A stretch of 64,000 bases of DNA from Halobacillus campisalis (GCF_030345335.1 NZ_JAPVRC010000006.1:62001-126000), one strand, 5' to 3'. Counted from the stretch's first letter, positions 55,671 through 64,000 are shown. Notes: a model not told the origin generated them from the letters alone. Made by a program: numbers and translations.

Positions 55671-56363
55671 ATGGAAAAAAATTCAGTACACGCAGAAATT
55701 GCAAGTTATACGGGAAAGCTGTTCAGGGATAACTTTGGAAAAGGACCATCCTCTGTTTATGTTTCTATTGAACATCCCTTTATCACTATTTATCTTAGTG
55801 ACTTTTTAGCACCTATGGAAAGAGTATTAGTAGGGCAGAAAAATTATATGAAGGTTGAAGAGACACGTGATTTTCTCATGCAGGAACTCTTGCCTGAAAT
55901 TAAGGCGACGCTGCGAGTGACAGCGGACGTAGATGTTGAAAATATTTATTACGATTGGTCGCTCAGAAATAAATCAGGCATTCTGGTCGCCGTAATCAAA
56001 GAAGAGAACAGCGAGGAGCAAATAAGTGACCTTTCCGATTACCCTAAAAAAGATGAAGTTAACAATGAAATTATCAGGGTGAGTGAGCTGGCTGAGAAGG
56101 CACCTGAGAAAGTTGAGTCCGTATATTTGAACTCAAGGACCCTTCTTGTCGATCGTAAAGGAATCCTTGTGCGTATTGAAAAAGAACTCATCAACTCAGG
56201 TTTTAGTGAACAACTTCGTTTAAGCAAAAGACAGCTCGAGAAAAGGTTACTTGACCCTACAGTGTTTGAAACGATTCTTGGAACCCAAATCCAGGATATT
56301 TTTGTGGACTGGGATTTCAGCCTGGATAAAAGCTACATCATATTTATCTTAAAACCAAAATAA
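55671..56363 (+). CDS. Tandem DUF2294-like protein
   Basis: 230 aa from ATG 55671 (AAAGGATGAG upstream). Domain 1 (about 5-115) has SYTGKLFRDNFGKGPSSVYV and FLAPMERVL, features of DUF2294. Domain 2 (about 125-230) repeats the pattern in weaker form, shown by the matching ends IYYDWSLRNKSG and IFVDWDFSLDKS. Function unknown. Confidence 0.75.
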   Translation: MEKNSVHAEIASYTGKLFRDNFGKGPSSVYVSIEHPFITIYLSDFLAPMERVLVGQKNYMKVEETRDFLMQELLPEIKATLRVTADVDVENIYYDWSLRNKSGILVAVIKEENSEEQISDLSDYPKKDEVNNEIIRVSELAEKAPEKVESVYLNSRTLLVDRKGILVRIEKELINSGFSEQLRLSKRQLEKRLLDPTVFETILGTQIQDIFVDWDFSLDKSYIIFILKPK

Positions 56364-56373
56364 AGACTGGTGG

Positions 56374-56438
56374 AAATGTACTAGACAATAGAGCTAGACA
56401 TAAGCCGGAGAGGATATGATCCTTTTCGGCTTTTCCTA
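56374..56438 (+). repeat. Dispersed leader repeat, copy 2 (hairpin-terminated)
   Basis: Same conserved block as at 55201 with one substitution and one base fewer, followed by a different hairpin (AAGCCGGAGAGG / CCTTTTCGGCTTTT). It starts 11 bases after the DUF2294 stop and is 129 bases before the M50-like paralogue. Confidence 0.7.
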
Positions 56439-56566
56439 TGAAGAAAATGGAAGTACTCCAATTTATTTTGAGGGAAGGGTGAACCGTCATTACTCTTAAA
56501 TTAATTTCAACACTTCATTCAACTGAGAGCCATTTTAAATTAAGAGTAAAAAAAGGAGGAAACTAA

Positions 56567-57088
56567 ATGTTCGGAATTGCCGACTTATTAAAGCTGCTTC
56601 TATCAGCTTTTATTATCCTGCCGGTTGTATCGGTAATTCGTGAAGGCGGCTATTTGATTGCGAGTCACTTTCTCGGCGCCAAAAGCTCAAAGGTGACTGT
56701 GGGTTGTGGACCTCGCATTTTCAATTTAGGGGTATTTGAAATCCGTAAATATTACTTCATGTATAGCTGGTGCAGCTATGAAGAGTTAAAAGTTGATAAA
56801 AATTGGGCACATCTTCTCGTATATTCCGCACCGATACTAAGTAATATCATAGTCGCTTTAGGTGTGAATGGGTTGTTAGCGTCAGAATCAATTGGTATGG
56901 AAACCTTTTGGCAGCAGTTTATCTTTTATGCCTTTTATTTTGTACTCTTCGATATACTTCCGCTGTATTATCCTGATGGTCAACCGAGTAACGGGAGAGT
57001 CATATACGACCTTATTAGACATGGCCGGTTGACGGATTATCAAAAAGATGATCCACAGGAAGAATTGGAGCATGGAACCAATTATTAA
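56567..57088 (+). CDS. M50-like membrane protein lacking the zinc motif
   Basis: 173 aa, paralogue of the protein at 32436-32915: the shared pattern is IRKYYFMYSWCSYEELKVDKNWAH versus a matching VKKMYFMEGW segment, and LPLYYPDGQPSNGRVIYDLIRHG versus the other. Where the relative has HEAGH this one has REGGY, and the distal SDG is SNG. It is thus probably not a protease. AAGGAGG start. A tiny gene follows 12 bases on. Confidence 0.78.
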   Translation: MFGIADLLKLLLSAFIILPVVSVIREGGYLIASHFLGAKSSKVTVGCGPRIFNLGVFEIRKYYFMYSWCSYEELKVDKNWAHLLVYSAPILSNIIVALGVNGLLASESIGMETFWQQFIFYAFYFVLFDILPLYYPDGQPSNGRVIYDLIRHGRLTDYQKDDPQEELEHGTNY

Positions 57089-57100
57089 AGGGGGATATGA

Positions 57101-57274
57101 ATGGGATATAAACTAATAGCAAAAGATGCAAAAGAAATCGTCATTGAATTTGCGAAAAACAATAAAGAGATAGTATTTGAAACGTATCAAGAAGCCAACG
57201 AATTTGCTGTTAAAGTAAAGAAAGAAAATAGGTGGACAACAGGTTATGAATTTTCCATTATTGAAGATGAATAG
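57101..57274 (+). CDS. Small soluble protein
   Basis: 57 aa, ATG after AAAGGGGGATATGA. Mixed alpha/beta (KLIAKDAKEIVIEFAKNN, ETYQEANEFAVKVK). Likely co-transcribed with the M50-like gene. Unknown. Confidence 0.6.
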   Translation: MGYKLIAKDAKEIVIEFAKNNKEIVFETYQEANEFAVKVKKENRWTTGYEFSIIEDE

Positions 57275-57451
57275 TTGGTAGGGAACTGGTCTATAGAAGA
57301 GCTTAGGCCAGTTTTTTTATATGCGAATATATTAGTTGTGATACTATAAAATATATAAATTAACTCTTTAAGTGGCAAACTTTCTTTGCTTAGCAGTACT
57401 AACATGAATGAAGGATTCCATGGAAAAGTGAAGGAATTGGAGGAGCTCGCA

Positions 57452-58243
57452 GTGTCAAAAGATGAAATCTTAAATATTTTTCATAAACAATTGAGAGTGG
57501 ATATAGAACCCCAGGGATTTAAACGAGAAAAAACAGATTATGTAGTAAGGCACGTATCTAACTACAATGAAGATGGATTCATTTCTTCATCCAATATTAA
57601 TGAAGTAAATGCACATGAGGTCATTCGCTCCGAATTGAAATACTTTAATGAAATAGGCCAGTGTTTTGAGTGGAAAGTATACAGCTATGACCAGCCAGCA
57701 AATTTGTTAAAGATATTAGAAGCCGAGGGATTTGAAGTGGAAGATCGAGAAGCATTGATGGTAATGGAGATTAATGAAAATCATCCATTTCTGAATTCTA
57801 GTTTACCTTCAAACTTGAGAGAAATTACTAGTGTGCAGGAGATCAAAGAGTTGATTCAATTAGCAGAAATGGTCTTTGGAGAATCATTGAGTGAATTAGA
57901 AAAAAGGTTGTGTCGTGACAAACAAAAAAATCCTTTATCTCTATTTTTATATGGAATATATGAAAATGAAGAACTTGTCAGTGCAGCATGGATGTATCTT
58001 GAAAATGGGACGTCATTTGCCAGCTTTTGGGGAGGAGCCACAAAGCAAGAGGCTCGCGGCAAAGGGTATTACTCCTCCTTACTAAAAGTTCGTGCTCAAA
58101 AAGCCTTTGAACATGGGTACCGCTTTATGACAGTTGACGCACTTCCCACCAGCCAGCCCATTCTAGAGAAGAATGGTTTTGATTGCCTGGCTTATTCGTA
58201 TGGATGTCAATCACCAAAAACAAGGTATTTCAAGGATAAATGA
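57452..58243 (+). CDS. GNAT-family acetyltransferase, two-part
   Basis: 263 aa from GTG 57452, with GGAGGAG upstream; the ATG at 57386 has no site. N-terminal half (about 1-120) is a degenerate GNAT-like or DUF4081-type region; the C-terminal half holds the acetyl-CoA loop EARGKGYYSSLLKV and the end motif QPILEKNGF. Substrate unknown. Confidence 0.85.
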   Translation: MSKDEILNIFHKQLRVDIEPQGFKREKTDYVVRHVSNYNEDGFISSSNINEVNAHEVIRSELKYFNEIGQCFEWKVYSYDQPANLLKILEAEGFEVEDREALMVMEINENHPFLNSSLPSNLREITSVQEIKELIQLAEMVFGESLSELEKRLCRDKQKNPLSLFLYGIYENEELVSAAWMYLENGTSFASFWGGATKQEARGKGYYSSLLKVRAQKAFEHGYRFMTVDALPTSQPILEKNGFDCLAYSYGCQSPKTRYFKDK

Positions 58244-58614
58244 GGTCATTTCGTAGCAGAAATTAATTATCGGTCAAAAATCTGCAGATGGATACACTGG
58301 CATCAATGTTGATACAAACTCCAAAGATGCGTGTGAACAGACTGCTTAAATGGAGACCACCAAAATTGTCCGTCTTTTTTGCAATAGAGGTTGGTCGAAC
58401 CAGTTGCAGTTCCTCGATTGTCAGCGTTTTAATTTGCCACCCTTCCTTTAAACTTCTCCCTAATATTTTGGGACATAAATCTAACCTTTTTTTTCAAATT
58501 TAGGTAATTTTTAAACATATAGAAGGATAATCCATCTATTATATCGAAATGTTATTTATGGACGACGTTTGACTGTTCTTTGTTACTATTCAGCTTTTAT
58601 TAAGGAGAGATAAG
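58244..58614. other. Intergenic stretch with a start-less frame
   Basis: A minus-strand frame of about 80 codons (58263-58500) with coding-like content (KEGWQIKTLTIEELQLV) has no initiator or ribosome site. It could be a gene fragment. Plus-strand frames here also lack ribosome sites. Confidence 0.35.
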
Positions 58615-59394
58615 ATGAGTCAGCTAAGCAACAGTCTTACAGTTAATGAAAAAGAAGAGCTGTATAAGCAAATCATTGAGCATTCCTTTGAACCTACCAT
58701 CATTCATTCGGGGAAAATTATTTTGTATTTGAATAAAGCAGCGGAAGATTTTTTAGATGCACACAGAAACGAACTGATTGGAAATTCAACTTTAGCTTTT
58801 TTTAAAGAGGATAAGAAAAAAGAAATAAGCGATCGAATAGAGAGAGTGCACAATAATCAACAAGCTCCTGGGCGTTTTGAAGAGTTTTTGATAAAAACGG
58901 ACGGGAGTTTAGTAGAAGTTGAACTCACATGCGCTCCTGTAGAATTCGGTAACAAAAGAGCTATTCAAACGGTGTTCAGAGATATTACGCAATATAAGCT
59001 GACGGAGTCTCAACTGTCAGAAGTCAGGCATGAAATTTATGAGATTGCTACGGCCATAGTCCCTGTATCAGATGGCGTATCAATTATCCCTCTCGGAGGG
59101 CGGATTGATAGTGTGCGGGTTGATCAGTTATTGGATACTATTCCTTTAAAATTGAAGGACTCTGATCTGGATTATTTAATCATCGATTTTTCAGGTATCT
59201 ATAAGCTGGATGAGGTCGTTGTCGGGTTCCTATTCAATATCAACGACATTATCAGGCTGCTTGGTATACACCCTGTATTTACGGGGATACGCCCCGAGCT
59301 TGCGAGAAAAGCCGTACAAATTGGAAAGGATTTAACCGAGATGCACACAGTAGGCACCGTCAAACAAGCTATACAAAAAATCAATAAAACATAA
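58615..59394 (+). CDS. PAS-STAS protein (RsbR-like)
   Basis: 259 aa. PAS domain (about 15-125: AFFKEDKKKEISDRI, RAIQTVFRDITQYK), a short linker and a STAS domain (about 150-259: PLGGRIDSVRVDQLL, LIIDFSGIYKLDEVVVGF). This is RsbR/YtvA architecture, used in stressosomes that activate sigma-B. The usual phospho-Thr position in the DxTG loop reads DFSG, a serine. No RsbS/RsbT beside it, so it is an orphan. Start after AAGGAGAG. Confidence 0.87.
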   Translation: MSQLSNSLTVNEKEELYKQIIEHSFEPTIIHSGKIILYLNKAAEDFLDAHRNELIGNSTLAFFKEDKKKEISDRIERVHNNQQAPGRFEEFLIKTDGSLVEVELTCAPVEFGNKRAIQTVFRDITQYKLTESQLSEVRHEIYEIATAIVPVSDGVSIIPLGGRIDSVRVDQLLDTIPLKLKDSDLDYLIIDFSGIYKLDEVVVGFLFNINDIIRLLGIHPVFTGIRPELARKAVQIGKDLTEMHTVGTVKQAIQKINKT

Positions 59395-59399
59395 GGTGA

Positions 59400-59441
59400 A
59401 GCTGCTGAGGATGGGTGCCCCCAAACGTACAGCAGCTTTTT
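59400..59441. terminator. Terminator after PAS-STAS gene
   Basis: Stem AGCTGCTG / CAGCAGCT followed by T5, 22-base loop. Confidence 0.82.
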
Positions 59442-59829
59442 AATCATGAATTAACTCCTTGTTCTTTTTGTATGATTTCTTGAGAGAAGTGAAGTTTAGG
59501 AAAAATAGGAGTACAGCTATTAAAACTGCAGGGCCTGCAATATCTAATGTTTGTTCTGTATTTTTAGGGATTCCTTTGTGTAAAAGAGTTATTATCGCAT
59601 AAACAGCACCGATTCCAATGGGCGTTTTCCAAACTTTCCTTTTTCCCCTTACATAGTCTTTTGAGCTTACCACATCAGTTAACTCCATCCCTAAAACAGC
59701 GAAACGGATAGTAGAATAAGTACCAATAAATCCAAATGAAACTAGACTTATTAAACTAGCGGGCAGCCCTTCAGATTGGGTAATTGAAAGCACAACTGCA
59801 TACACAAATAAAGCAATTGCCAGAATCAC
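59440..59829 (-). CDS. Small membrane protein of unknown function
   Basis: 129 codons from GTG 59829, but no ribosome site is seen, and the frame remains open for about 150 bases upstream without a standard start. Three to four hydrophobic segments (ILAIALFVYAVVLS; LISLVSFGFIGTY; IGIGAVYAIITLL; AGPAVLIAVLLFFL). The gene may have lost its 5' end or start at an unusual codon. No family recognised. Confidence 0.5.
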   Translation of the reverse strand: MILAIALFVYAVVLSITQSEGLPASLISLVSFGFIGTYSTIRFAVLGMELTDVVSSKDYVRGKRKVWKTPIGIGAVYAIITLLHKGIPKNTEQTLDIAGPAVLIAVLLFFLNFTSLKKSYKKNKELIHD

Positions 59830-60140
59830 TGCAGATTCAGCTGAAAAGGCAAGAATTCCTAATTTGAAAAATATGTTGCCTGATGTAATTTTATGTAAAA
59901 TAAATATGGGAATATAGTCAGCATCGTAGTGGATGCTGCTTTTAGTAAGTTGAGAGGGTTGTTCGAGGTGAAGCAGGAAGTGTTATAGTAAAAGTGGGAA
60001 AAGCTGTTTAGGGAGTTTGGCACGACTCCTGCTTATAAGAATAACCTTAAAGCTATCGTTCTTGAAAGTGAGGTTTTGACTGATCCTTTATGAAGTGACT
60101 CATAGATAAGGATTCGTCTCACTAACAAAAGGAGGTACCT
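59830..60140. other. Intergenic stretch
   Basis: Holds the start-less upstream part of the minus-strand frame and probably the promoter of the flavoprotein gene. No RNA or repeat recognised. Confidence 0.4.
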
Positions 60141-61475
60141 ATGTACGACATTACAATCATCGGGGCAGGAGTAAGCAGTGTTTTTTTAGCTTATACACTA
60201 CTGCAGTCAGATAGCGACCTTTCTATCCATGTTATCGATAAAGGAAAAGAACTAAGTGAAAGAAAATGCGGACTGGATGAAGATAAATCATGTGAATGTG
60301 AGGATGGCTGCAGTAAATATATTGGCTTTGCAGGTCTTGGCATGTCAGAAGGGAAATTCAATTATACGAACGATTTCGGTGGGGAACTCGGCAAAAAAGT
60401 CGGCGAAGAAAGAGTTATCGAACTGATGAAGGAAGTGGATGAGATTCTTTGTAACTTTGGAGCGGAGCAAGCCGACCTGTATAGCACTAAAAATGCATCA
60501 TTAGCTGCCAGGGCATCCGCCCATTCCTTAAAAGTTCTATCAACTGAAGTCCGTCATTTAGGTTCAAATCTTGCATTGGAAGTTTTTCAGAACATGTATG
60601 AAGCTATTAAAGACCACATAACGTTTACCTTTAGTGCCCACGTAGAAACAGTAAGCTTAAAAGAGTGTTTTGCTATTGGTACAAATCAAGGTGACTTTCA
60701 CAGTGAAAAATTAGTGCTCGCAACAGGGATGAGCGGGAGTGAATGGCTGACTGCACAAACAGCCAGTCTCGGGCTCCACCCGGGAAAAACGCGTCTCGAT
60801 CTTGGGTTGAGGGTGGAAATGAAAGGAGATCAGCTCGACTCAATACTTAAAGAAATGTTTGAAACGAAATTACAGTACAGAGACCGCGGTTATACTTCAA
60901 CTACATACTGTATGAATCCTAAGGGAAGGATCATTCGCAAGTATCAGCACGGCCTCGTCATGCCGGATGGTCAGAACCAAAACGAAAAAGAGGTACCGAG
61001 TACTAATTTGAACTTCACTTTGTTTACACCTCGTTATTTTCATTCATATGATGCAGCAATGAAGGAAGCGAAAAGAGTGGTCGGAGGCATTAATGATGAA
61101 GGTGAAAGGGTGGTGGTTCAAAGATTAGATGATCTGAAGAAAAATGCAGCTACCTCATGCATCGAAAATAACTTGATCCGTCCATCACTTAATGGAGATA
61201 CAGGGAATTTGAACGATGAAGTCCCCGGGCTTTACATAGAGACTTTGCTAGATTTCTTTGAAGCATTAGAAGGGCTGATTGGAGATACTATCCATCCTGA
61301 CACGCTCCTATATGGGATGGATGCAAAGTTTTATGAACCGAAATTATATACAAGTGAGACATTCGAAACTGAAATAACAGGGTTGTATTTAGCTGGTGAT
61401 TGTTCAGGAGAAACCCATTCATTGTCCCAGGCAGCGGCTAGCGGTATTTATTTGGGGAAACTGTTAGCGCAATAG
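60141..61475 (+). CDS. FAD-dependent dehydrogenase (COG2509-like)
   Basis: 444 aa. N-terminal FAD fold GAGVSSVFLAY, then a Cys-rich segment (RKCGLDEDKSCECEDGC, about 48-65) typical of this uncharacterised group, and the FAD-closing motif LAGDCSGETHSLSQAAASG near the end. Substrate unknown; the Cys cluster may be redox active. Near-ideal start AAAGGAGG. It precedes the thiamine operon but has no overlap with it. Confidence 0.87.
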   Translation: MYDITIIGAGVSSVFLAYTLLQSDSDLSIHVIDKGKELSERKCGLDEDKSCECEDGCSKYIGFAGLGMSEGKFNYTNDFGGELGKKVGEERVIELMKEVDEILCNFGAEQADLYSTKNASLAARASAHSLKVLSTEVRHLGSNLALEVFQNMYEAIKDHITFTFSAHVETVSLKECFAIGTNQGDFHSEKLVLATGMSGSEWLTAQTASLGLHPGKTRLDLGLRVEMKGDQLDSILKEMFETKLQYRDRGYTSTTYCMNPKGRIIRKYQHGLVMPDGQNQNEKEVPSTNLNFTLFTPRYFHSYDAAMKEAKRVVGGINDEGERVVVQRLDDLKKNAATSCIENNLIRPSLNGDTGNLNDEVPGLYIETLLDFFEALEGLIGDTIHPDTLLYGMDAKFYEPKLYTSETFETEITGLYLAGDCSGETHSLSQAAASGIYLGKLLAQ

Positions 61476-61621
61476 AACTATAATGTTTTCATACTGAGCT
61501 TTTTATGTAATTGGTAATGGTCTATAAGTGCTAATGGAAAATAATTTACAAATAATTATAGACCTGAGACAGCAAATCATGTAGAGTATATACTAAATCA
61601 TTTCCAAAATTTTAATAAATG

Positions 61622-61717
61622 ACACTAGGGGTGCCTTTATTTGAGGGCTGAGATCAAAGTATAACTTTGGGACTCTTTGAACCTGAACTGGCTTCAAAAA
61701 CCAGCGGAGGAAAGTGA
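61622..61717 (+). ncRNA. TPP riboswitch (THI element)
   Basis: The thi-box elements are in order: AGGGGTGCC (61627-61635), GGGCTGAGAT (61645-61654), CTCTTTGAACCTGAACTGG (61673-61691), ACCAGCGGAGGAAAGTG (61699-61715). They form the five helices of the TPP aptamer. A terminator 50 bases downstream is the likely off-state. It controls the thi genes that follow. Confidence 0.95.
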
Positions 61718-61766
61718 TAGAACTTTTATGTGATGTTAAAATTCATTAATAATCGTTCAACAGAGT

Positions 61767-61801
61767 ATGCCACTTTCCTATCAAGGAAAGTGGCATTTTT
61801 G
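61767..61801 (+). terminator. Riboswitch-controlled terminator
   Basis: Perfect stem ATGCCACTTTCC / GGAAAGTGGCAT (61767-61778, 61785-61796) followed by T5. Confidence 0.92.
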
Positions 61802-61877
61802 ATTACTTTTAAGATTGGAATAGACATGATAAACGGGTAGGTGATTTAGTAAGACAAACCCTAATATAAAGGTGGGG

Positions 61878-62495
61878 ATGGTAATAAAACTAATCGGCGT
61901 CACAGACGGAAAAATGGAAGAATCAATATTGAGTGAAGTTATAAAAAGAATAACTCCTTTATTAGATTCAATTATCTTAAGGGAATATCAAAAAACCCCA
62001 AAAGAGTACATTTCTTTTATTAATAAATTAGTAAAGACAGGGGTAGATAAGAGAAAACTCTTTGTGCATGATCGAGCAGATATAGCGTGTATTGCTGGCG
62101 TGAATAATTTACACCTTACTGAAAGAGGGTTATCCGTTAACGAAGTGAAGAAAGAATTTCCGCATTTAAAAGTAGGAGTATCTGTACATTCTTTTCGAGC
62201 AGCAGAACTAGCAGAAATGCAGGGGGCTGATTATGTAATGTTTGGCCATGTGTATTCGACGAAATCAAAAATGGGACTTGAACCTAGAGGTGTAGCAACA
62301 CTGGAAGAAATCATTTCTACTATCCAGATTCCTGTTATAGCTATTGGCGGTATTACTGTGGCTCATTTAAAAACATTGCAAGACAGCAATGTGGCGGGCG
62401 TTGCTGTTATGTCTGGGATTTTTAATGAAGAAGACCCACTTGCTGCTGTTGAAAATTATAAAAGGGAGATGGGGAAGGATGAACAAAAAACATGA
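61878..62495 (+). CDS. tenI: Thiazole tautomerase TenI
   Basis: 205 aa, ThiE-like TIM barrel. TenI aromatises the thiazole phosphate carboxylate for thiamine. Features: KLFVHDRADIA, LHLTERGLSV, DYVMFGHVYSTKSK and PVIAIGGI; the His-Val-Tyr motif argues for TenI over ThiE. ATG 61878 with AAAGG; GTG 61872 is within the site. It overlaps thiO by 17 bases. TenA, usually first in the B. subtilis operon, is absent here. Confidence 0.9.
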   Translation: MVIKLIGVTDGKMEESILSEVIKRITPLLDSIILREYQKTPKEYISFINKLVKTGVDKRKLFVHDRADIACIAGVNNLHLTERGLSVNEVKKEFPHLKVGVSVHSFRAAELAEMQGADYVMFGHVYSTKSKMGLEPRGVATLEEIISTIQIPVIAIGGITVAHLKTLQDSNVAGVAVMSGIFNEEDPLAAVENYKREMGKDEQKT

Positions 62496-63613
62496 AGTTC
62501 TTGTAGTGGGGGGGAGGAATAATTGGTCATTCGATTTCCTACTATTTGAATAAAAGTGGAATGTCTGCAGTGGTAGTAGATGAAAGTTCTGGGAGCGGGC
62601 AAGCTACTAAAGCGGCTGCGGGGATGCTTGGGGTGCACACTGAAAATCATATACCAGGAAAATACCATGAGTTTTGTCTCAGAAGCAGAGACCTATATGA
62701 AGAATTGAGCAAGGAATTATTTGATTTAACTGCCATAGATATTGGACTCTCCCCTTTTGGAATGCGGGAAGTTGCAACAGATGAAAGACATGTGGATGCA
62801 CTAAAGTCAAAATACGCTGCTTTTCCTCATTTGGATTGGATGGAAGGTGACCAGTTAAGAAATGAAATTACATGCCTTTCCGATCAAGTGTTGGGAGCAT
62901 TATCTATGAAGCGTGATGGTCATGTGGAACCTTATAAAGTTTGTGAGGCATTTAAGAAAGCGGCGCTGTGTTATGGAGGAAGTCTGGTAGAATATGAATC
63001 TGTTTTAGGTATCGAAAAAGTTGGTGATTATTTTGAAATTAAACTTAAACATGAATCTATACAAGTGAAAAGAGTTGTTGTAGCCTCGGGTGCAGCGAGT
63101 GGACGGTGGTTCACTGAAACGGGCTTAACTAATCCGATGGTTCCGACAAAAGGAGAATGCTTTGCAATTAAGCCTAGAAAAGCTTTTTTCAAGGAAGCGT
63201 TATTTTTTAACAATTTTTATATAGTTCCTAAGCCGGATGGACGATACATTATCGGAGCTACATCCAGCCCATTCAATGTTAGTACAGATACAACTGCAGG
63301 CGGTATATCTAGTTTAATGAATCTTGCATTTCACGTCGTTCCAGATTTTAAACAGGCTTCGCTTGAGAATTATTGGTCTGGAGTACGGCCGGGTTCTGCA
63401 GATGGGGTTCCTATTATAGGAGAGCATCCTGATTATTCTGGTTTGTATTTTGCTACGGGGCACTACCGTAACGGTATATTACTTGCCCCTTCTACTGGTC
63501 AGATGATAAAGGATTTAATGACCGGTCAGCAAGTAGATAAGTCGATTAAAGATATGTTATCACCAAAACGGTTTGAACCTAAAGGAGGGGCAATCTATGA
63601 ATATTCAAGTTAA
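62479..63613 (+). pseudogene. thiO: Glycine oxidase ThiO, frameshifted at G7
   Basis: Glycine oxidase supplies dehydroglycine for the thiazole. The frame starts at ATG 62479 (GGGGAAGG upstream): KKHEVLVVGG, then a G7 run (62508-62514) shifts it to a stop after 25 codons. With six G it reads through the FAD loop GGGIIGHSISYYL into the rest, which is intact (AAAGMLG, VVVASGAASGRWF, GVRPGSADGVPIIGEHP). Full length would be about 377 aa. Restart at 62546 would omit the FAD loop and give a dead protein. Sequencing error is a serious alternative. Confidence 0.88.
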
Positions 63614-63800
63614 TGGACGGAGGATTCAACTTAACGAACATGAAATCACAATTGGAGAATTGCTTGAGAGCTACAACGTCACAAAACGGATTTCAGTAGT
63701 AGAACACAATAAAGAGATCATAAAAAAAGAAGAGTATGAACAAACAAAGATCACAAATGGGGATACATTGGAAATCGTACATTTTGTAGGAGGCGGATGA
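63597..63800 (+). CDS. thiS: Sulfur carrier ThiS
   Basis: 67 aa ubiquitin-like protein ending in Gly-Gly (VHFVGGG), where the thiocarboxylate for thiazole forms. ATG 63597 after AAAGGAGGGG; it overlaps thiO by 17 bases. Works with ThiG, ThiF and ThiO. Confidence 0.93.
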   Translation: MNIQVNGRRIQLNEHEITIGELLESYNVTKRISVVEHNKEIIKKEEYEQTKITNGDTLEIVHFVGGG

Positions 63801-63802
63801 AC

Positions 63803-64000
63803 ATGCTGGAAATAGGAAATAAAACTTTCAGATCTCGATTGATGCTGGGTACCGGTAAATATCCTAGTTTTGACATGCAAAAAAGAGCAGTAGAAGTTTC
63901 AGAGACAGAAATTTTGACGTTTGCCGTACGAAGAATGGATATCTTCGATGAAGAGGAGCCTAATTTACTTGAGGAATTAGACTTGCAGAAATATTCACTG
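63803..64000 (+). CDS. thiG: Thiazole synthase ThiG (5' part)
   Basis: First 66 codons, cut by the window end. [20 protein letters not shown], with LGTGKY a ThiG mark, and [10 protein letters not shown] follow the family start. The catalytic Lys lies beyond the window. It begins two bases after the thiS stop (GGAGGCGG upstream). Confidence 0.93.
   Translation, partial: MLEIGNKTFRSRLMLGTGKYPSFDMQKRAVEVSETEILTFAVRRMDIFDEEEPNLLEELDLQKYSL

Noticed and set aside
58288-58503. 71-codon plus-strand frame
   Set aside because: No ribosome site and low coding character; the opposite strand looks more coding-like but has no start.
1-64000. CRISPR arrays, insertion sequences, prophage genes or rRNA
   Set aside because: None seen: no regularly spaced repeats, transposase, phage structural or rRNA-like sequence.

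Overview
The window looks like a chromosomal segment of an endospore-forming, salt-adapted member of the Bacillaceae. The closest impression is Halobacillus or a relative; this is inference, with no database check. Four things point there. The gene order opp - yjbC - spx - mecA - coiA - pepF - spxH - yjbI - yjbK - relQ - nadK - yjbO - prpE ... fabI - cotO - cotZ - yjcA ... yjcF - yjcG - yjcH - tRNA-Val follows the Bacillus subtilis opp/yjb/yjc region. Spore genes are present (CotO, CotZ, YjcA, YjcZ-type, Spo0E-type). Many proteins are acidic. Salt-stress genes are present (ectoine hydroxylase EctD and two large cation/proton antiporters). DNA is AT-rich and ribosome binding sites are strong AGGAGG types, often with TTG or GTG starts.

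Layout. 0-6 kb: complete oligopeptide ABC importer oppABCDF, with a hairpin after oppA. 6-19.7 kb: the conserved core, which includes an Spx control hub (spx; the Spx-degradation adaptor spxH; the ClpC adaptor mecA), competence (coiA), peptidase pepF, alarmone synthase relQ, NAD kinase, a pseudouridine synthase and the phosphatase prpE. 19.7-29.3 kb: rodA, mgtE, fabI, spore-coat genes, an MBL hydrolase, a YetF-like protein, yjcFGH and tRNA-Val(GAC). 29.3-61.5 kb: a mosaic accessory region of small, mostly species- or genus-level genes. It holds a divergent PRPP synthetase, two M50-like membrane proteins (one lacking the zinc motif), YjcZ-type spore peptides, a SET protein, a LysM-YkuD L,D-transpeptidase with an apparent CTG start, a Spo0E-family gene, ilvE, a cyclic-di-GMP module, two antiporters, a subtilisin, ectD, an MFS exporter, a PAS-STAS protein, acetyltransferases and many tiny genes. 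61.6-64 kb: TPP riboswitch followed by tenI-thiO-thiS-thiG (thiG cut by the window edge).

The strongest lead for an integrated system is 38.8-40.9 kb. A LuxR/GerE-type regulator whose frame is broken at an A9 run is followed at once by a class-I c-di-GMP (GEMM-I) riboswitch and a terminator. Then come an EAL phosphodiesterase gene and a membrane-anchored PilZ c-di-GMP receptor. A second EAL paralogue lies 5.7 kb upstream. Sensor RNA, degrading enzyme and effector in one transcription unit suggest a c-di-GMP feedback circuit.

Several genes are broken or marginal: the LuxR-type gene (A9), thiO (G7 in its FAD-binding loop), and an SDR gene with an in-frame TGA. Homopolymer sequencing error is an alternative for the first two.
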